DNA from: Saccharothrix violaceirubra
Lineage (GTDB): Bacteria > Actinomycetota > Actinomycetes > Mycobacteriales > Pseudonocardiaceae
DNA length: 64,000 bases
Reading direction: 5' to 3'
Assembly (NCBI RefSeq): GCF_014203755.1
Contig: NZ_JACHJS010000001.1
Location: 7,254,001 to 7,318,000 of the forward strand
In this document: piece after piece, positions 1 through 9,753 of the stretch
Layout: every line of letters begins with the position of its first letter
Numbering within the stretch: position 1 is the first letter of the stretch
Position numbers and translations under genes: made by a program
The notes under the pieces: generated by a model
Told to the model about the DNA's origin: nothing
Databases searched by the model: none
Seen by the model: the letters and a program-made list of their open reading frames with translations, nothing else

Positions 1-1697
1 TGCGCGCACGTCACGACGATCTTGCGCCGACCGGGCTCGCGGCCCTCGAAGACCGTGTTGAGCACCTCGACGTTCTGCTGCGCCAGCATCTGGAACAGGA
101 ACTCGTTGCCCGCGCGCCGTGCCGGGTCGCCGGTGCACGTCTCCTCCGGCCCGAGCACCACGTAGGAGACCCCGGCGGTGTGCAGGAGTTCGGCCACGGC
201 CCGGGTCGTCTTCTTCGCCCGGTCCTCGAACGCGCCCGCGCAGCCGACCCAGAACAGGTACTCGGCGTCGCCGAGTTCGCCGTCGAACACCGGCACCTCG
301 AAGTCCAGCTCGTCGGTCCACGCGAGGCGGTCCTTGGCGTTCTGGCCCCAGGGGTTGCCCTTGTTCTCCAGGTTCTTGAACATGCCGCCGAGTTCCGACG
401 GGAAGTTCGACTCGATCAGCACCTGGTAGCGCCGCATGTCGACGATGTGGTCCACGTGCTCGATGTCCACCGGGCACTGCTCGACGCAGGCGCCGCAGGT
501 CGTGCACGACCACAGCACGTCCGGGTCGATCACGCCGAGTTCGTCGGCGCCGCCGATCAGCGGCCGTTCGGACTCGGCCAGCGCCAGCACGTCGATGGAC
601 TCCAGGCGCTTCTTGTAGTCCTCGTACTTGTCCTCGACCAGGCCGACCTCGTCGCCCGCCATGTCGCGCTTGCCGCCCGCGAGCAGGTAGGGCGCCTTGG
701 CGAACGCGTGGTCGCGCAGCTGGGTGATCACGAGCTTCGGCGACAGCGGCTTGCCCGTGTTCCACGCGGGGCACTGCGACTGGCAGCGCCCGCACTCGGT
801 GCACGTGCTGAAGTCCAGCCAACCCTTCCACGTGAAGTCCTCGACCTTGCCGACGCCGAACGTGTCCGTGTCCGGGTCGGCCTCTTCGAGGTCGAGCACC
901 TTGCCGCCGCTCATCATCGGCCGCAGCGCGCCCAACGCCACGCCGCCGTCGTCCTCGCGCTTGAAGTAGATGTTGAAGAACGCGCTGAACCGGTGCCACG
1001 CCACGCCCATGGTCAGGTTCTTCGAGACCACGATCAGCCAGATCATGCCCGAGAGCAGCTTGACGACCGCCATGACCGAGACCCAGTCCGGCGAGGCGGG
1101 CAGGACTTCGCCCAGCGGCGCCGTGACGAAGGACGACCACAGCGGCGGGTCCTCCAGGCCGGACGCCTGCTTGAACGCCTTCACCCCGAGGATGCCGAGG
1201 CCCTCGATGATCACGACGGCTTCGACGAAGTACGCGGCCTTGAAGTCCGAACCGGCGAACCGGGACAGCCGGTCGGCCCGGCGCGGGTGGTTGAGCTGCC
1301 GGATCACGGCGAGCGCCACGCCACCGGCCACGGTGCCGATGCCGAGCAGTTCGACCAGCAGCGACCACAGCGACCACGTGCCGATCACCGGCCAGTGGAA
1401 GCCCGGCGAGAACACTTCGCCGTACGCCTCGAACAACACGGCCGAGCCGATGAGGAAGCCCCACATCACCAGCCAGTGCCAGGGCGCGACCTTGCGGAAC
1501 TTCGCCATGCGGGTGTGCGCGGCGAACTCCACGATCAACGTGCGCAGTCGCGGCACGAACGGTCCGTTGCGCGTCGCGTCCGGTTGGCCCAGCCTGATGA
1601 TCTTGATCATCCGGACCACTCCGGCGACGAACAGCCCCCACGCGAAAACGCTGACGGCGACGCCTACGGCGCCGAGGCTGAGCTGAAGGGCTCCCAT
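1..1697 (-). CDS. Membrane Fe-S oxidoreductase (HdrD/GlpC-like), 3' end cut by window
   Basis: Only the first 565 codons are in the window. The N-terminal part has about five hydrophobic segments (roughly residues 5-33, 70-90, 105-130, 160-175 and 215-235). Two ferredoxin-type [4Fe-4S] motifs follow, CTECGRC starting at C299 and CTTCGAC at C398. The first cysteine-rich CCG-type domain then begins (FWVGCAGAFED), as in heterodisulfide-reductase subunit D and glycerol-3-phosphate dehydrogenase subunit C families. Actinobacterial homologues (M. tuberculosis Rv0338c type) are predicted membrane-bound electron carriers; the donor and acceptor are unknown. The ATG at 1697-1695 is chosen because the first membrane helix follows directly. 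It is divergent from the gene at 1845. The missing C-terminus should hold the second CCG domain. Confidence 0.9.
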   Translation of the reverse strand, partial: MGALQLSLGAVGVAVSVFAWGLFVAGVVRMIKIIRLGQPDATRNGPFVPRLRTLIVEFAAHTRMAKFRKVAPWHWLVMWGFLIGSAVLFEAYGEVFSPGFHWPVIGTWSLWSLLVELLGIGTVAGGVALAVIRQLNHPRRADRLSRFAGSDFKAAYFVEAVVIIEGLGILGVKAFKQASGLEDPPLWSSFVTAPLGEVLPASPDWVSVMAVVKLLSGMIWLIVVSKNLTMGVAWHRFSAFFNIYFKREDDGGVALGALRPMMSGGKVLDLEEADPDTDTFGVGKVEDFTWKGWLDFSTCTECGRCQSQCPAWNTGKPLSPKLVITQLRDHAFAKAPYLLAGGKRDMAGDEVGLVEDKYEDYKKRLESIDVLALAESERPLIGGADELGVIDPDVLWSCTTCGACVEQCPVDIEHVDHIVDMRRYQVLIESNFPSELGGMFKNLENKGNPWGQNAKDRLAWTDELDFEVPVFDGELGDAEYLFWVGCAGAFEDRAKKTTRAVAELLHTAGVSYVVLGPEETCTGDPARRAGNEFLFQMLAQQNVEVLNTVFEGREPGRRKIVVTCA

Positions 1698-1844
1698 GTC
1701 GCGGTGGCCTTTCCTCGTCGTTCTCCTGGTCGGGCACCCTACGCCCGACTACTGATGGGTAACCACTTGGTGGTGATCGTCCGCCCATTCAAGCGGTCGT
1801 CCGTGTCGGTTCCGATGCCTCAGTGTTGACCTTCACGCTGGACA

Positions 1845-2423
1845 ATGAGGTGCATGGGATTCGCGTCTCGTGAGTCTTGGCAGGTGTCCCACACGACCAA
1901 CCGCGCGGTGGACTGCGTCCTGTTCCTCCGCGACACCCTGGCGCTGTCCGTCGAGACCGTGCCCGAACTGCCCGGCCTCGACCCGTCCGTGCCGGTGGTG
2001 GTGCCGCCCGGCGTGGACCGCGCCGCCGCGGCCGACGAGTGGCTCGGCTGGTGGGCCGACGTGCTCGACCACGCCCGCGACGCCTCGCCCGGCCGGTCGC
2101 CGATCGACCCCGACGGGCCATCGCTTGCCGGACGTCCCGCGTCGCGCGCGGCCCTGCGCGCGCTCCTGCCCGCGTTCGCCGAGTACTCGGCACGCCGGCC
2201 ACGCCGGGCCGGTGCGCTGCCCGTCGCCGAGGTCGTGCGCGGCGTCCGGTACCGGCTCGGTCGGCCGGTCAAGCCGTTTCGGCTGGTCATCACGGTCGTG
2301 GCCGTGCGCGGCCTGGTGTGGGAGCGGACGACCGCGACCCACGTGATCGCGTCCGAGCACTTCCTGGACGACCCCGGCCGGGGCGCGCCGGCGCTGCGCG
2401 CGATCGTGGAGACGCTCGCCTGA
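1845..2423 (+). CDS. Conserved hypothetical protein, 192 aa
   Basis: A 192-residue soluble protein with no signal peptide or membrane helix and no catalytic motif I recognise. It is rich in Ala, Arg, Pro and Trp (EWLGWWADVLDHARD near residue 65), with a C-terminal half that looks like a compact alpha/beta fold ending in an ERTTATHVIASEHFLDD stretch. Codon third positions are strongly G/C, as expected for a real gene here. Two in-frame ATGs (1845 and 1854) are possible starts and neither has a clear Shine-Dalgarno sequence. It is divergent from the Fe-S oxidoreductase. Function unknown. Confidence 0.7.
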   Translation: MRCMGFASRESWQVSHTTNRAVDCVLFLRDTLALSVETVPELPGLDPSVPVVVPPGVDRAAAADEWLGWWADVLDHARDASPGRSPIDPDGPSLAGRPASRAALRALLPAFAEYSARRPRRAGALPVAEVVRGVRYRLGRPVKPFRLVITVVAVRGLVWERTTATHVIASEHFLDDPGRGAPALRAIVETLA

Positions 2424-2456
2424 CCTGCGCCTGGCGCCCGGCACCGGGGTAGGGAC

Positions 2457-2480
2457 AACCCCCGTACGGGTTCGGGGGTT
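2457..2480 (+). terminator. Possible hairpin terminator after 1845-2423
   Basis: Eight-base inverted repeat AACCCCCG (2457-2464) and CGGGGGTT (2473-2480) around an 8-base loop, 33 bases past the stop codon. There is no U-tract, so this is only a plausible stem-loop end. Confidence 0.35.
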
Positions 2481-2562
2481 CCCCCGGTGTGCCCGACCCT
2501 CCCGGCGCCCTAGCGTTGACCGTGGCATCGAAGACCGGCAGGCAGGTTTCGAGGGGGCAGTC

Positions 2563-3345
2563 GTGGTGAAGCGGATCGTGGCGGCCGTCGCCGTGGTCAC
2601 GGTGGCGATGGGACTGACGTCGTGCGTCAAGTTCGTCCAGGAGACCCTCCGGGACGAGCACACGATCAAGGACCAGATCGCGACCGTGCGCGTGCAGAAC
2701 GGTTCGGGCGACGCCTTCGTGCGCTCCTCGGACCAGGCGACCGAGGTCAGGATCGTCCGGACGTTCAACTTCTCCAAGAGCATGGACGCGCCGCCGAAGG
2801 ACACCTACCGGACCGAGGGCTCGACCCTGGTCCTGGAGGGCTGCGGCAACCAGTGCTCCGTGGACTACGAGGTCGTCGTGCCGGCCAAGGACGTCAAGAT
2901 CGTCGGTGAGAACAGCTCCGGCGACGTCCGGTTCGAGGACCTCGCGTCGGTCGAGATCGACCTCGGGTCCGGCAACGCGACCCTGAAGGGGATCTCCGGC
3001 GCGGTGCGCCTGGAGAACAACTCGGGCGACGTGAACGCCACCGACGTGGGCGGCGACTTCACCGGGCAGTTGGGCTCGGGCAATGCGACGCTGACCGGCA
3101 TGCGCGGTGCCGTGTCGGTCGACAACAACTCCGGCGACCTCATCGTGAAGATGGCCCAGGTCAAGCCGGTCCGGGCCGAGGCCGGCTCGGGCAACGTGGA
3201 CGTCCGCGTGCCGGCCGGCGCGTACAAGGTCGAGGCCGGGTCGGGGTCGGGCAACACCGACGTGTCGGTCAAGAGCGACCCGGCGGCCACTGTGGACCTG
3301 GTGTTGCGGGCCAACAGCGGCGACGTGACGCTGCACGCCGCGTAG
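2563..3345 (+). CDS. DUF4097-type beta-repeat lipoprotein
   Basis: A 260-aa predicted lipoprotein. The start is a GTG behind a GAGGGGG ribosome-binding site. A hydrophobic signal segment ends in a lipobox-like LTSC with the Cys at residue 21, so the protein should be anchored on the outer face of the membrane. From about residue 45 onward it is built of short repeats alternating between SGD-type (NNSGDV, NSSGDV) and GSGN-type turns about every 20 residues. This is the signature of the DUF4097/DUF4098 putative adhesin beta-helix family. Function is not established; related genes are often near regulators or cell-envelope genes. A strong hairpin follows the stop. Confidence 0.8.
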   Translation: MVKRIVAAVAVVTVAMGLTSCVKFVQETLRDEHTIKDQIATVRVQNGSGDAFVRSSDQATEVRIVRTFNFSKSMDAPPKDTYRTEGSTLVLEGCGNQCSVDYEVVVPAKDVKIVGENSSGDVRFEDLASVEIDLGSGNATLKGISGAVRLENNSGDVNATDVGGDFTGQLGSGNATLTGMRGAVSVDNNSGDLIVKMAQVKPVRAEAGSGNVDVRVPAGAYKVEAGSGSGNTDVSVKSDPAATVDLVLRANSGDVTLHAA

Positions 3346-3359
3346 TCGCGAGGTCGTAC

Positions 3360-3391
3360 GGCCGGTCGGACCTGTCCAGGTCCGGCCGGCC
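3360..3391 (+). terminator. Strong hairpin after the DUF4097 lipoprotein gene
   Basis: Fifteen-base arms at 3360-3374 and 3377-3391 pair with a single G-T wobble across a 2-base spacer, 15 bases after the stop. The stem is GC-rich without a U-tract. It separates this gene from the dnaK promoter. Confidence 0.6.
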
Positions 3392-3445
3392 GACGGCGTT
3401 TCCGGGCGTTCCGGCTACCCGCAGTGGTCCGGATCACTCGCTCGC

Positions 3446-3472
3446 GGGAACCCGGACGGCTGGTCGCTCGTT
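3446..3472 (+). promoter_or_regulatory. SigH/SigR-type promoter for dnaK operon
   Basis: GGGAAC at 3446-3451, then 18 bases, then GTT at 3470-3472. This matches the GGAAt-N18-GTT consensus of Streptomyces SigR and mycobacterial SigH thiol/heat-stress promoters. It lies just upstream of two HspR operators. The same element occurs before clpB. Family consensus is from established knowledge; use in this organism is inferred. Confidence 0.6.
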
Positions 3473-3487
3473 GGGTCAGTCAGAAAG

Positions 3488-3508
3488 GTTGAGTCGGGTG
3501 GACTCAAG
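3488..3508 (+). promoter_or_regulatory. HAIR element 1 (HspR operator)
   Basis: GTTGAGT at 3488-3494, seven bases, ACTCAAG at 3502-3508. This differs at one base from the HspR operator consensus CTTGAGT-N7-ACTCAAG. HspR encoded at the end of the same operon should repress here. Confidence 0.9.
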
Positions 3509-3526
3509 TCCGGGGTTCCTGGCAAA

Positions 3527-3547
3527 CTTGAGTCGGCGCCGCTCAAT
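3527..3547 (+). promoter_or_regulatory. HAIR element 2 (HspR operator)
   Basis: CTTGAGT at 3527-3533, seven bases, GCTCAAT at 3541-3547. This is a weaker second HspR site whose left half matches the consensus exactly. It is 39 bases downstream of the first, close to four helical turns. Confidence 0.8.
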
Positions 3548-3585
3548 GCGGGGCTCTCACAAAGGCACTACCAGGAGGTTTCCAA

Positions 3586-5432
<1,847 letters not shown>

Positions 5433-5436
<4 letters not shown>

Positions 5437-6065
5437 CCGCACCCGACGAGCACCCGCCGGTGGTCGTGACCGACCGCCGGCGGGTCGACCCCGAGACCGG
5501 ACAGGTGCGCACGCCCGAGGCCGGGACCGACGTCGACCAGCCCGAGCCGGTCGACGCCGAGGTGGTCGACGCCGCACCGGTCGAGCCCGACCCGGCCGCC
5601 GAGCTGAAGGCCCAGCTCGACGAGCGGACGTCCGACCTCCAGCGGCTGACCGCCGAGTACGCCAACTACCGCAAGCGCGTCGAGCGCGACCGGGAGCTGG
5701 TCGTGGCCACGGCCAAGGCGCAGGTGGCGAACGAACTGCTCGGCGTGCTCGACGACGTGGAGCGCGCGGAAGCCCACGGCGACCTGACCGGCGCGTTCAA
5801 GGCGGTGGCGGACAAGCTGACCGCCGCGCTGCGCGGGTCCGGGCTGGAGTCGTTCGGGCACGACGGCGAGGCGTTCGACCCGTCCGTGCACGAGGCCGTC
5901 CAGCACGGCACGTCCCCGGACGTGAGCGGGCCGACCGTGACGGCCGTGCTGCGGCGCGGCTACCGCTTCGGCGAGCGCGTCCTGCGTCCCGCGCTGGTGG
6001 CGGTGACCGACTACGAGGCTCCGGCTTCGGAGTCGCCCGCACCGGCAGAGGAATCGGGCGACTGA
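5433..6065 (+). CDS. grpE: Nucleotide exchange factor GrpE
   Basis: A 210-aa GrpE. The first 50 residues are acidic and low in complexity. A coiled-coil segment follows (about residues 50-90, with [13 protein letters not shown]), then the C-terminal beta-domain ([14 protein letters not shown] ... [18 protein letters not shown]) that contacts DnaK and opens its nucleotide site. The GTG start overlaps the dnaK stop (GTGA), so translation is coupled. The tail past residue 195 is Glu/Pro/Ala-rich. It is followed by a 116-base gap with a large hairpin before dnaJ. Confidence 0.98.
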
Positions 6066-6088
6066 CAACCGACCACACGCGAGGCGGC

Positions 6089-6127
6089 GTCCGGCCGCAC
6101 CCGGGTCCCTCCCGGGTGCGACCGGAC
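6089..6127 (+). terminator. Large intra-operon hairpin between grpE and dnaJ
   Basis: Arms 6089-6105 and 6111-6127 are 17 bases long with one mismatch and enclose a 5-base loop TCCCT. The stem is very stable but has no U-tract. Its position inside the operon suggests partial termination, an RNA-processing site or mRNA stabilisation that sets dnaJ-hspR output relative to dnaK-grpE. Confidence 0.6.
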
Positions 6128-6181
6128 CGCGCTGCCCCGCCGCCCCTGTGAGGAGGGGCGAACGACCACAGGGGCGTCCGG

Positions 6182-7348
6182 GTGAGCGCTAGGGACTGGA
6201 TCGAGAAGGACTTCTACCGCGAGCTGGGCGTCTCGTCCGATGCGTCGGCCGACGAGATCAAGCGGGCGTACCGGAAGCTGGCTCGGGAACTGCACCCGGA
6301 CGCCAATCCCGGCGACACCAAGGCCGAGGCGCGGTTCAAGGCCGTGTCGGAGGCCTATGGCGTGCTGTCGGACGCGTCCAAGCGCAAGCAGTACGACGAG
6401 GCCCGGCGGCTGTTCGCCGGTGGCGGTGGCTTCCCCGGCGGTTTCGGCACGGGTGGCGGCTTCGACGTCGGCGACCTGTTCGGCCGTCAGGGCGGTGCCG
6501 CCGGTGGTGGCGCCGGCGGTCTGGGCGACCTGCTCGGCGGGCTGTTCAACCGCCAGCGCGGCGGCGGTGGCGGCAACCGGCCCCGGCGCGGCGAGGACGT
6601 GGAGACCGACGTCCGCATCGACTTCACCGAGGCCGTGCGCGGCGCGACCGTGCCGCTGCGGCTGTCGTCGCCCTCGACCTGTGGCACGTGCGCCGGTTCG
6701 GGCGCGCGTCCCGGCACGACCCCGCGCACCTGCCCGGCCTGTGCCGGCGCCGGTCTGGTCAACCGCAACCAGGGCGCGTTCGCGTTCTCCGAGCCGTGCC
6801 GCGACTGCCGCGGCACCGGCCGGCTGATCGACGACCCGTGCCCGGAGTGCGCGGGCGAGGGCGTCAGCACCAAGACCCGCACGTTGACGATCCGCATCCC
6901 GGCCGGCGTCGACGACGGCCAGCGCATCCGCCTGGCCGGCCAGGGCGAACCCGGCCGCAACAACGGCCCGGCGGGCGACCTGTACGTGCGCGTGCACGTC
7001 AACCCGCACGCGGTGTTCGGCCGGTCGGGCAACGACCTGACGGTCGCAGTGCCGGTCACGTTCCCCGAACTGGCCCTCGGCACGACGTTGACCGTGCCGA
7101 CCTTGGACGGCAAGGTGACTTTGAAGGTCCCCGCCGGCACCGCGACCGGTCGCGTCCTGCGGGCGAAGGGCAAGGGCATCGCCCGTCGCGACGGCCAGGC
7201 GGGCGACCTGCTGATCACGCTGCAGGTGGCCGTTCCGAACAACATGGACGCCGCCGCCCGCGACGCCCTGGAGGCGTACGCGAAGGCGACGGCACAGCAC
7301 GACCCGCGACCCGAGCTGAACGCGTTGGTGGAGAAGAGGTCGACATGA
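6182..7348 (+). CDS. dnaJ: Chaperone DnaJ (Hsp40)
   Basis: A 388-aa type I DnaJ. The J-domain carries the HPD motif at residues 38-40 that stimulates DnaK ATPase. A long Gly-rich linker (about residues 80-140) follows. Four CxxCxGxG zinc repeats come next (CGTCAGSG, CPACAGAG, CRDCRGTG, CPECAGEG), then the two C-terminal substrate-binding beta-domains. This is the dnaK-operon copy (dnaJ1 type). The GTG start sits behind a GGAGGGG-rich leader. The stop overlaps the hspR start by four bases, so repressor synthesis is coupled to DnaJ. Confidence 0.98.
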   Translation: MSARDWIEKDFYRELGVSSDASADEIKRAYRKLARELHPDANPGDTKAEARFKAVSEAYGVLSDASKRKQYDEARRLFAGGGGFPGGFGTGGGFDVGDLFGRQGGAAGGGAGGLGDLLGGLFNRQRGGGGGNRPRRGEDVETDVRIDFTEAVRGATVPLRLSSPSTCGTCAGSGARPGTTPRTCPACAGAGLVNRNQGAFAFSEPCRDCRGTGRLIDDPCPECAGEGVSTKTRTLTIRIPAGVDDGQRIRLAGQGEPGRNNGPAGDLYVRVHVNPHAVFGRSGNDLTVAVPVTFPELALGTTLTVPTLDGKVTLKVPAGTATGRVLRAKGKGIARRDGQAGDLLITLQVAVPNNMDAAARDALEAYAKATAQHDPRPELNALVEKRST

Positions 7349-7770
7349 CCTTCCCGTTCCCGCCCGGTACGGACGAGGACACCCCGTTTTTCGTGATCTC
7401 GGTGGCCGCCCAGCTCTCCGGGCTGCACGCGCAGACTTTGCGCTCGTACGACCGCATGGGCCTGGTGTCACCGGGCCGCACGTCGGGCGGCGGCCGTCGT
7501 TACTCGATGCGCGACATCGTGGTGCTGCGCGAGGTACAACGCCTGTCCCAGGAGGAAGGCGTCAACCTGGCGGGCATCAAGCGCATCATCGAACTGGAGA
7601 ACGAAGTCGGCGCCCTACGCGCCCACGTGCAGGAACTGACCGAGCAACTGGCTTCGGCCCTGGCCGCCGCGGACGCCGCAGCGGCATCCGTGCACGCGAG
7701 CTACCGCCGAGACCTCGTGCCGGTGAGGCACGAGACCGCACTGGTCGTCTGGAAACCCCGCCAACGCTGA
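7345..7770 (+). CDS. hspR: Heat-shock repressor HspR (MerR family)
   Basis: A 141-aa MerR-type regulator. A winged helix at about residues 16-60 includes the conserved AQLSGLHAQTLRSYDRMGLVSPGRTSGGGRRYS stretch (split here: AQLSGLHAQTLRSYDRMG then LVSPGRTSGGGRRYS). A coiled-coil dimerisation segment rich in Glu/Leu follows, and the tail ends WKPRQR. HspR binds HAIR sites and uses DnaK as co-repressor, closing a feedback loop. The matching operators are at 3488-3508, 3527-3547 and 12533-12553, so the regulon in this window is dnaK-grpE-dnaJ-hspR plus clpB. ATG overlaps the dnaJ stop (ATGA). Confidence 0.97.
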   Translation: MTFPFPPGTDEDTPFFVISVAAQLSGLHAQTLRSYDRMGLVSPGRTSGGGRRYSMRDIVVLREVQRLSQEEGVNLAGIKRIIELENEVGALRAHVQELTEQLASALAAADAAAASVHASYRRDLVPVRHETALVVWKPRQR

Positions 7771-7797
7771 GCGCCACCCGGGCCTCCCACGCTGTGA

Positions 7798-8067
7798 TCA
7801 CTCCAAGGCTGACAGGTCGGCGATCCTGTCGATCGGCGGCTTTGCCGAGTCGATGGTTCCGGCGTCCGCGGTTGCCGTGCGCTTCAGCAGTTCGTTCGAG
7901 ACGTCTTCGAAGGCGGCGGTCAGCGCGAGGAAGGCTCCTGGTGTGAGCAACAAGTCGGCCTCGCGGTCGAAGGTGATCTCCACGGTGTCATCCGCGGCGA
8001 TGCGAGCAGCGATCTCGACGTGGTCGGTAAGGGACAGGTAGACGCTTGTCCTGAGTGCGGTGGACAT
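7798..8067 (-). CDS. Small hypothetical protein, 89 aa
   Basis: An 89-aa acidic protein with no motif I recognise. It contains a segment TVEITFDREADLLLTPGAF that looks like beta strands, followed by a helix. It is the most downstream member of a minus-strand group with the small gene at 8118-8345 and the broken XRE regulator at 8454-9667, so it may belong to a small regulatory cassette. Base composition is slightly less GC-rich than the flanking chaperone genes, compatible with recent acquisition. Confidence 0.6.
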   Translation of the reverse strand: MSTALRTSVYLSLTDHVEIAARIAADDTVEITFDREADLLLTPGAFLALTAAFEDVSNELLKRTATADAGTIDSAKPPIDRIADLSALE

Positions 8068-8117
8068 GGTGATGCCTTTCTATGGGTGATAGGTCGGTTG
8101 GTCCGGTGACAACGTCG

Positions 8118-8345
8118 TCATGGACGTGCCTGTATCCGGGGTATCAGAGGTAGTGACTTGTGTTGCCGCGCGGCATCGCGAATTTTGCGGAGAGCCCTGT
8201 CGGCTGCGTTGACCTTCACCTGGTCGGCTGCCGAGGTCACCGTCACGGCGACATGGCTCATCGCCGCCAACTCGGAGACGGTCAACTTCACGGTCAGGGA
8301 CACAAGTTCTGCCTGCCGCTTGTCTTCCTGCCCGGCTTCGTTCAT
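8118..8345 (-). CDS. Small hypothetical protein, 75 aa
   Basis: A 75-aa Lys/Arg- and Ala-rich protein (VTVTSAADQVKVNAADRALRKIRDAARQHK). It has no signal peptide, membrane helix or family that I recognise. It lies between another small gene and the frameshifted XRE regulator on the same strand. It could be a real accessory gene or a chance reading frame; the overlapping 92-codon alternative frame looks less protein-like. Confidence 0.45.
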   Translation of the reverse strand: MNEAGQEDKRQAELVSLTVKLTVSELAAMSHVAVTVTSAADQVKVNAADRALRKIRDAARQHKSLPLIPRIQARP

Positions 8346-8453
8346 GTCGGACTTTCAACCCCTCGGACGACCGTGGATGAGCACGCGGCGACGGTAGAGG
8401 GATTACCGGCGAGTAACCCTAGCCGGTGGTTCGGGTTGTCCCAGGGTCGGGAA

Positions 8454-9667
8454 TCAGAGCGGAACCCCGACGCGGGTGGCCATGCGTGCGGCTTCGGCGG
8501 CGACGGTTCGACGTCCACGTCGGACCAAAGTGTCCAGGAGACCACGAGCAGCCGGGCGGTGGCGCATGTCCTCGGGAGCTTCCCGTTCGGCCATGGTCAG
8601 CATGACGAGGGCGCTCGCGTAGTCACGGCGTTGCTCATGGCCTTTGGCCTGGTCGATCAAGAAGGCCACCCGGCGTTCGAGTGAAGGGGAGTGGTGGTGA
8701 TCGATTTGTTCTGCCAGTCGGAGGGCTTCGGCGGCGGCACCGGCTTCCACCGCGACCGCGACCGCGAACATCTTGACGTTGGTCGGCCCGAAGGCAGTCC
8801 AGAGCGTGTTGCGTTCACCGGTTCGTCGAGCCACGGGTTCGACGGATCGCACCCTGTCCTGTGCGGTCCACCGCTCGCCTTTGCGTGCGGCGGCCATCGC
8901 GGCCAGGAGCATGAGCGAACCGTGGAGAGCCAAGGCATCGAGACTGCCGCGTTCGACTTCCGGACCAAGCTCTCGGACGGCGTGGAGCGCGGTGTCTTCG
9001 GCTCCATCGGCTTGCCCGTCGGCCAACAGTACTGGGCCAGGTTCCACCGGGCCGCAGCCAGCCTGAGTGGATCATCGGCTGTTTCCGCAGCCCGGAGCGA
9101 ACGGTCTGCGGCCACGAGTGACAGGTCCATTCGCTCGACCCGCTTGGCCACCGAGCGTACGAGACCGTACAGGTCGGCGGCCTGGCGCTCAGCCGCCCGA
9201 CGTCGATGCGCACTGTCGTCGCCGCGGTGCAGGCGGACCGCTCGATCCGTGTCGACGATGAGGGCGGGAAGCGTCGCGCAAAGCGCGGTGTAGCGCATGG
9301 GTGAGGTCTGCCAGGTCCGCCATGCGTCACCCACCGCCCGGGCAAGATCGGATGCGTTCGCCAAGTCGGCCGTATTGCCTTCGGCAGGACTGGTCATCGC
9401 ACGGTAGAGGTTGCTTGAAGAGGCAGGCGACAGCTTGGAGGGCGAGGCTGGCGGAGTGGCAGCCAACAATGCCTCCACGCCTACCCCGAGTGCCTCGGCC
9501 AATGCCAGGACCACCGGTACCGTGGGCACTTTCAAGCCGCGTTCGATCTGATAGAGGTAGTCGTCCGAGATTCCTGCCAACCCTGCGATGACCACTTTGG
9601 TCTGCCGTGCGGCGACGCGGTGGAAGCGGACACGTTCTCCGATTCGGCGAGCGATTTGCTGATTCAT
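8454..9667 (-). pseudogene. XRE-family regulator with TPR-like C-terminus, frameshifted
   Basis: The N-terminal frame (from ATG 9667) encodes an XRE helix-turn-helix (residues about 8-65, GISDDYLYQIERGLKVPTV) and a helical region. It then goes out of frame at about 9029-9036. The rest, rich in Ala/Glu helical repeats typical of these Streptomyces-style regulators, continues in another frame to the stop at 8454. The two halves join sensibly at RWNLAQ / LLADGQADG, and one extra base (a G after CAG) would restore a protein of about 403 aa. It may be a true single-base deletion, a sequencing error or, less likely, a programmed shift. The partner small genes lie downstream. Confidence 0.75.
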
Positions 9668-9753
9668 GCCGCCTCGACTGATTCCCGGGAACTGGCCCAG
9701 CCGAGACTACGCCCGACGATATGACGGATCGACCGGGTGACAGACTGGTACTC

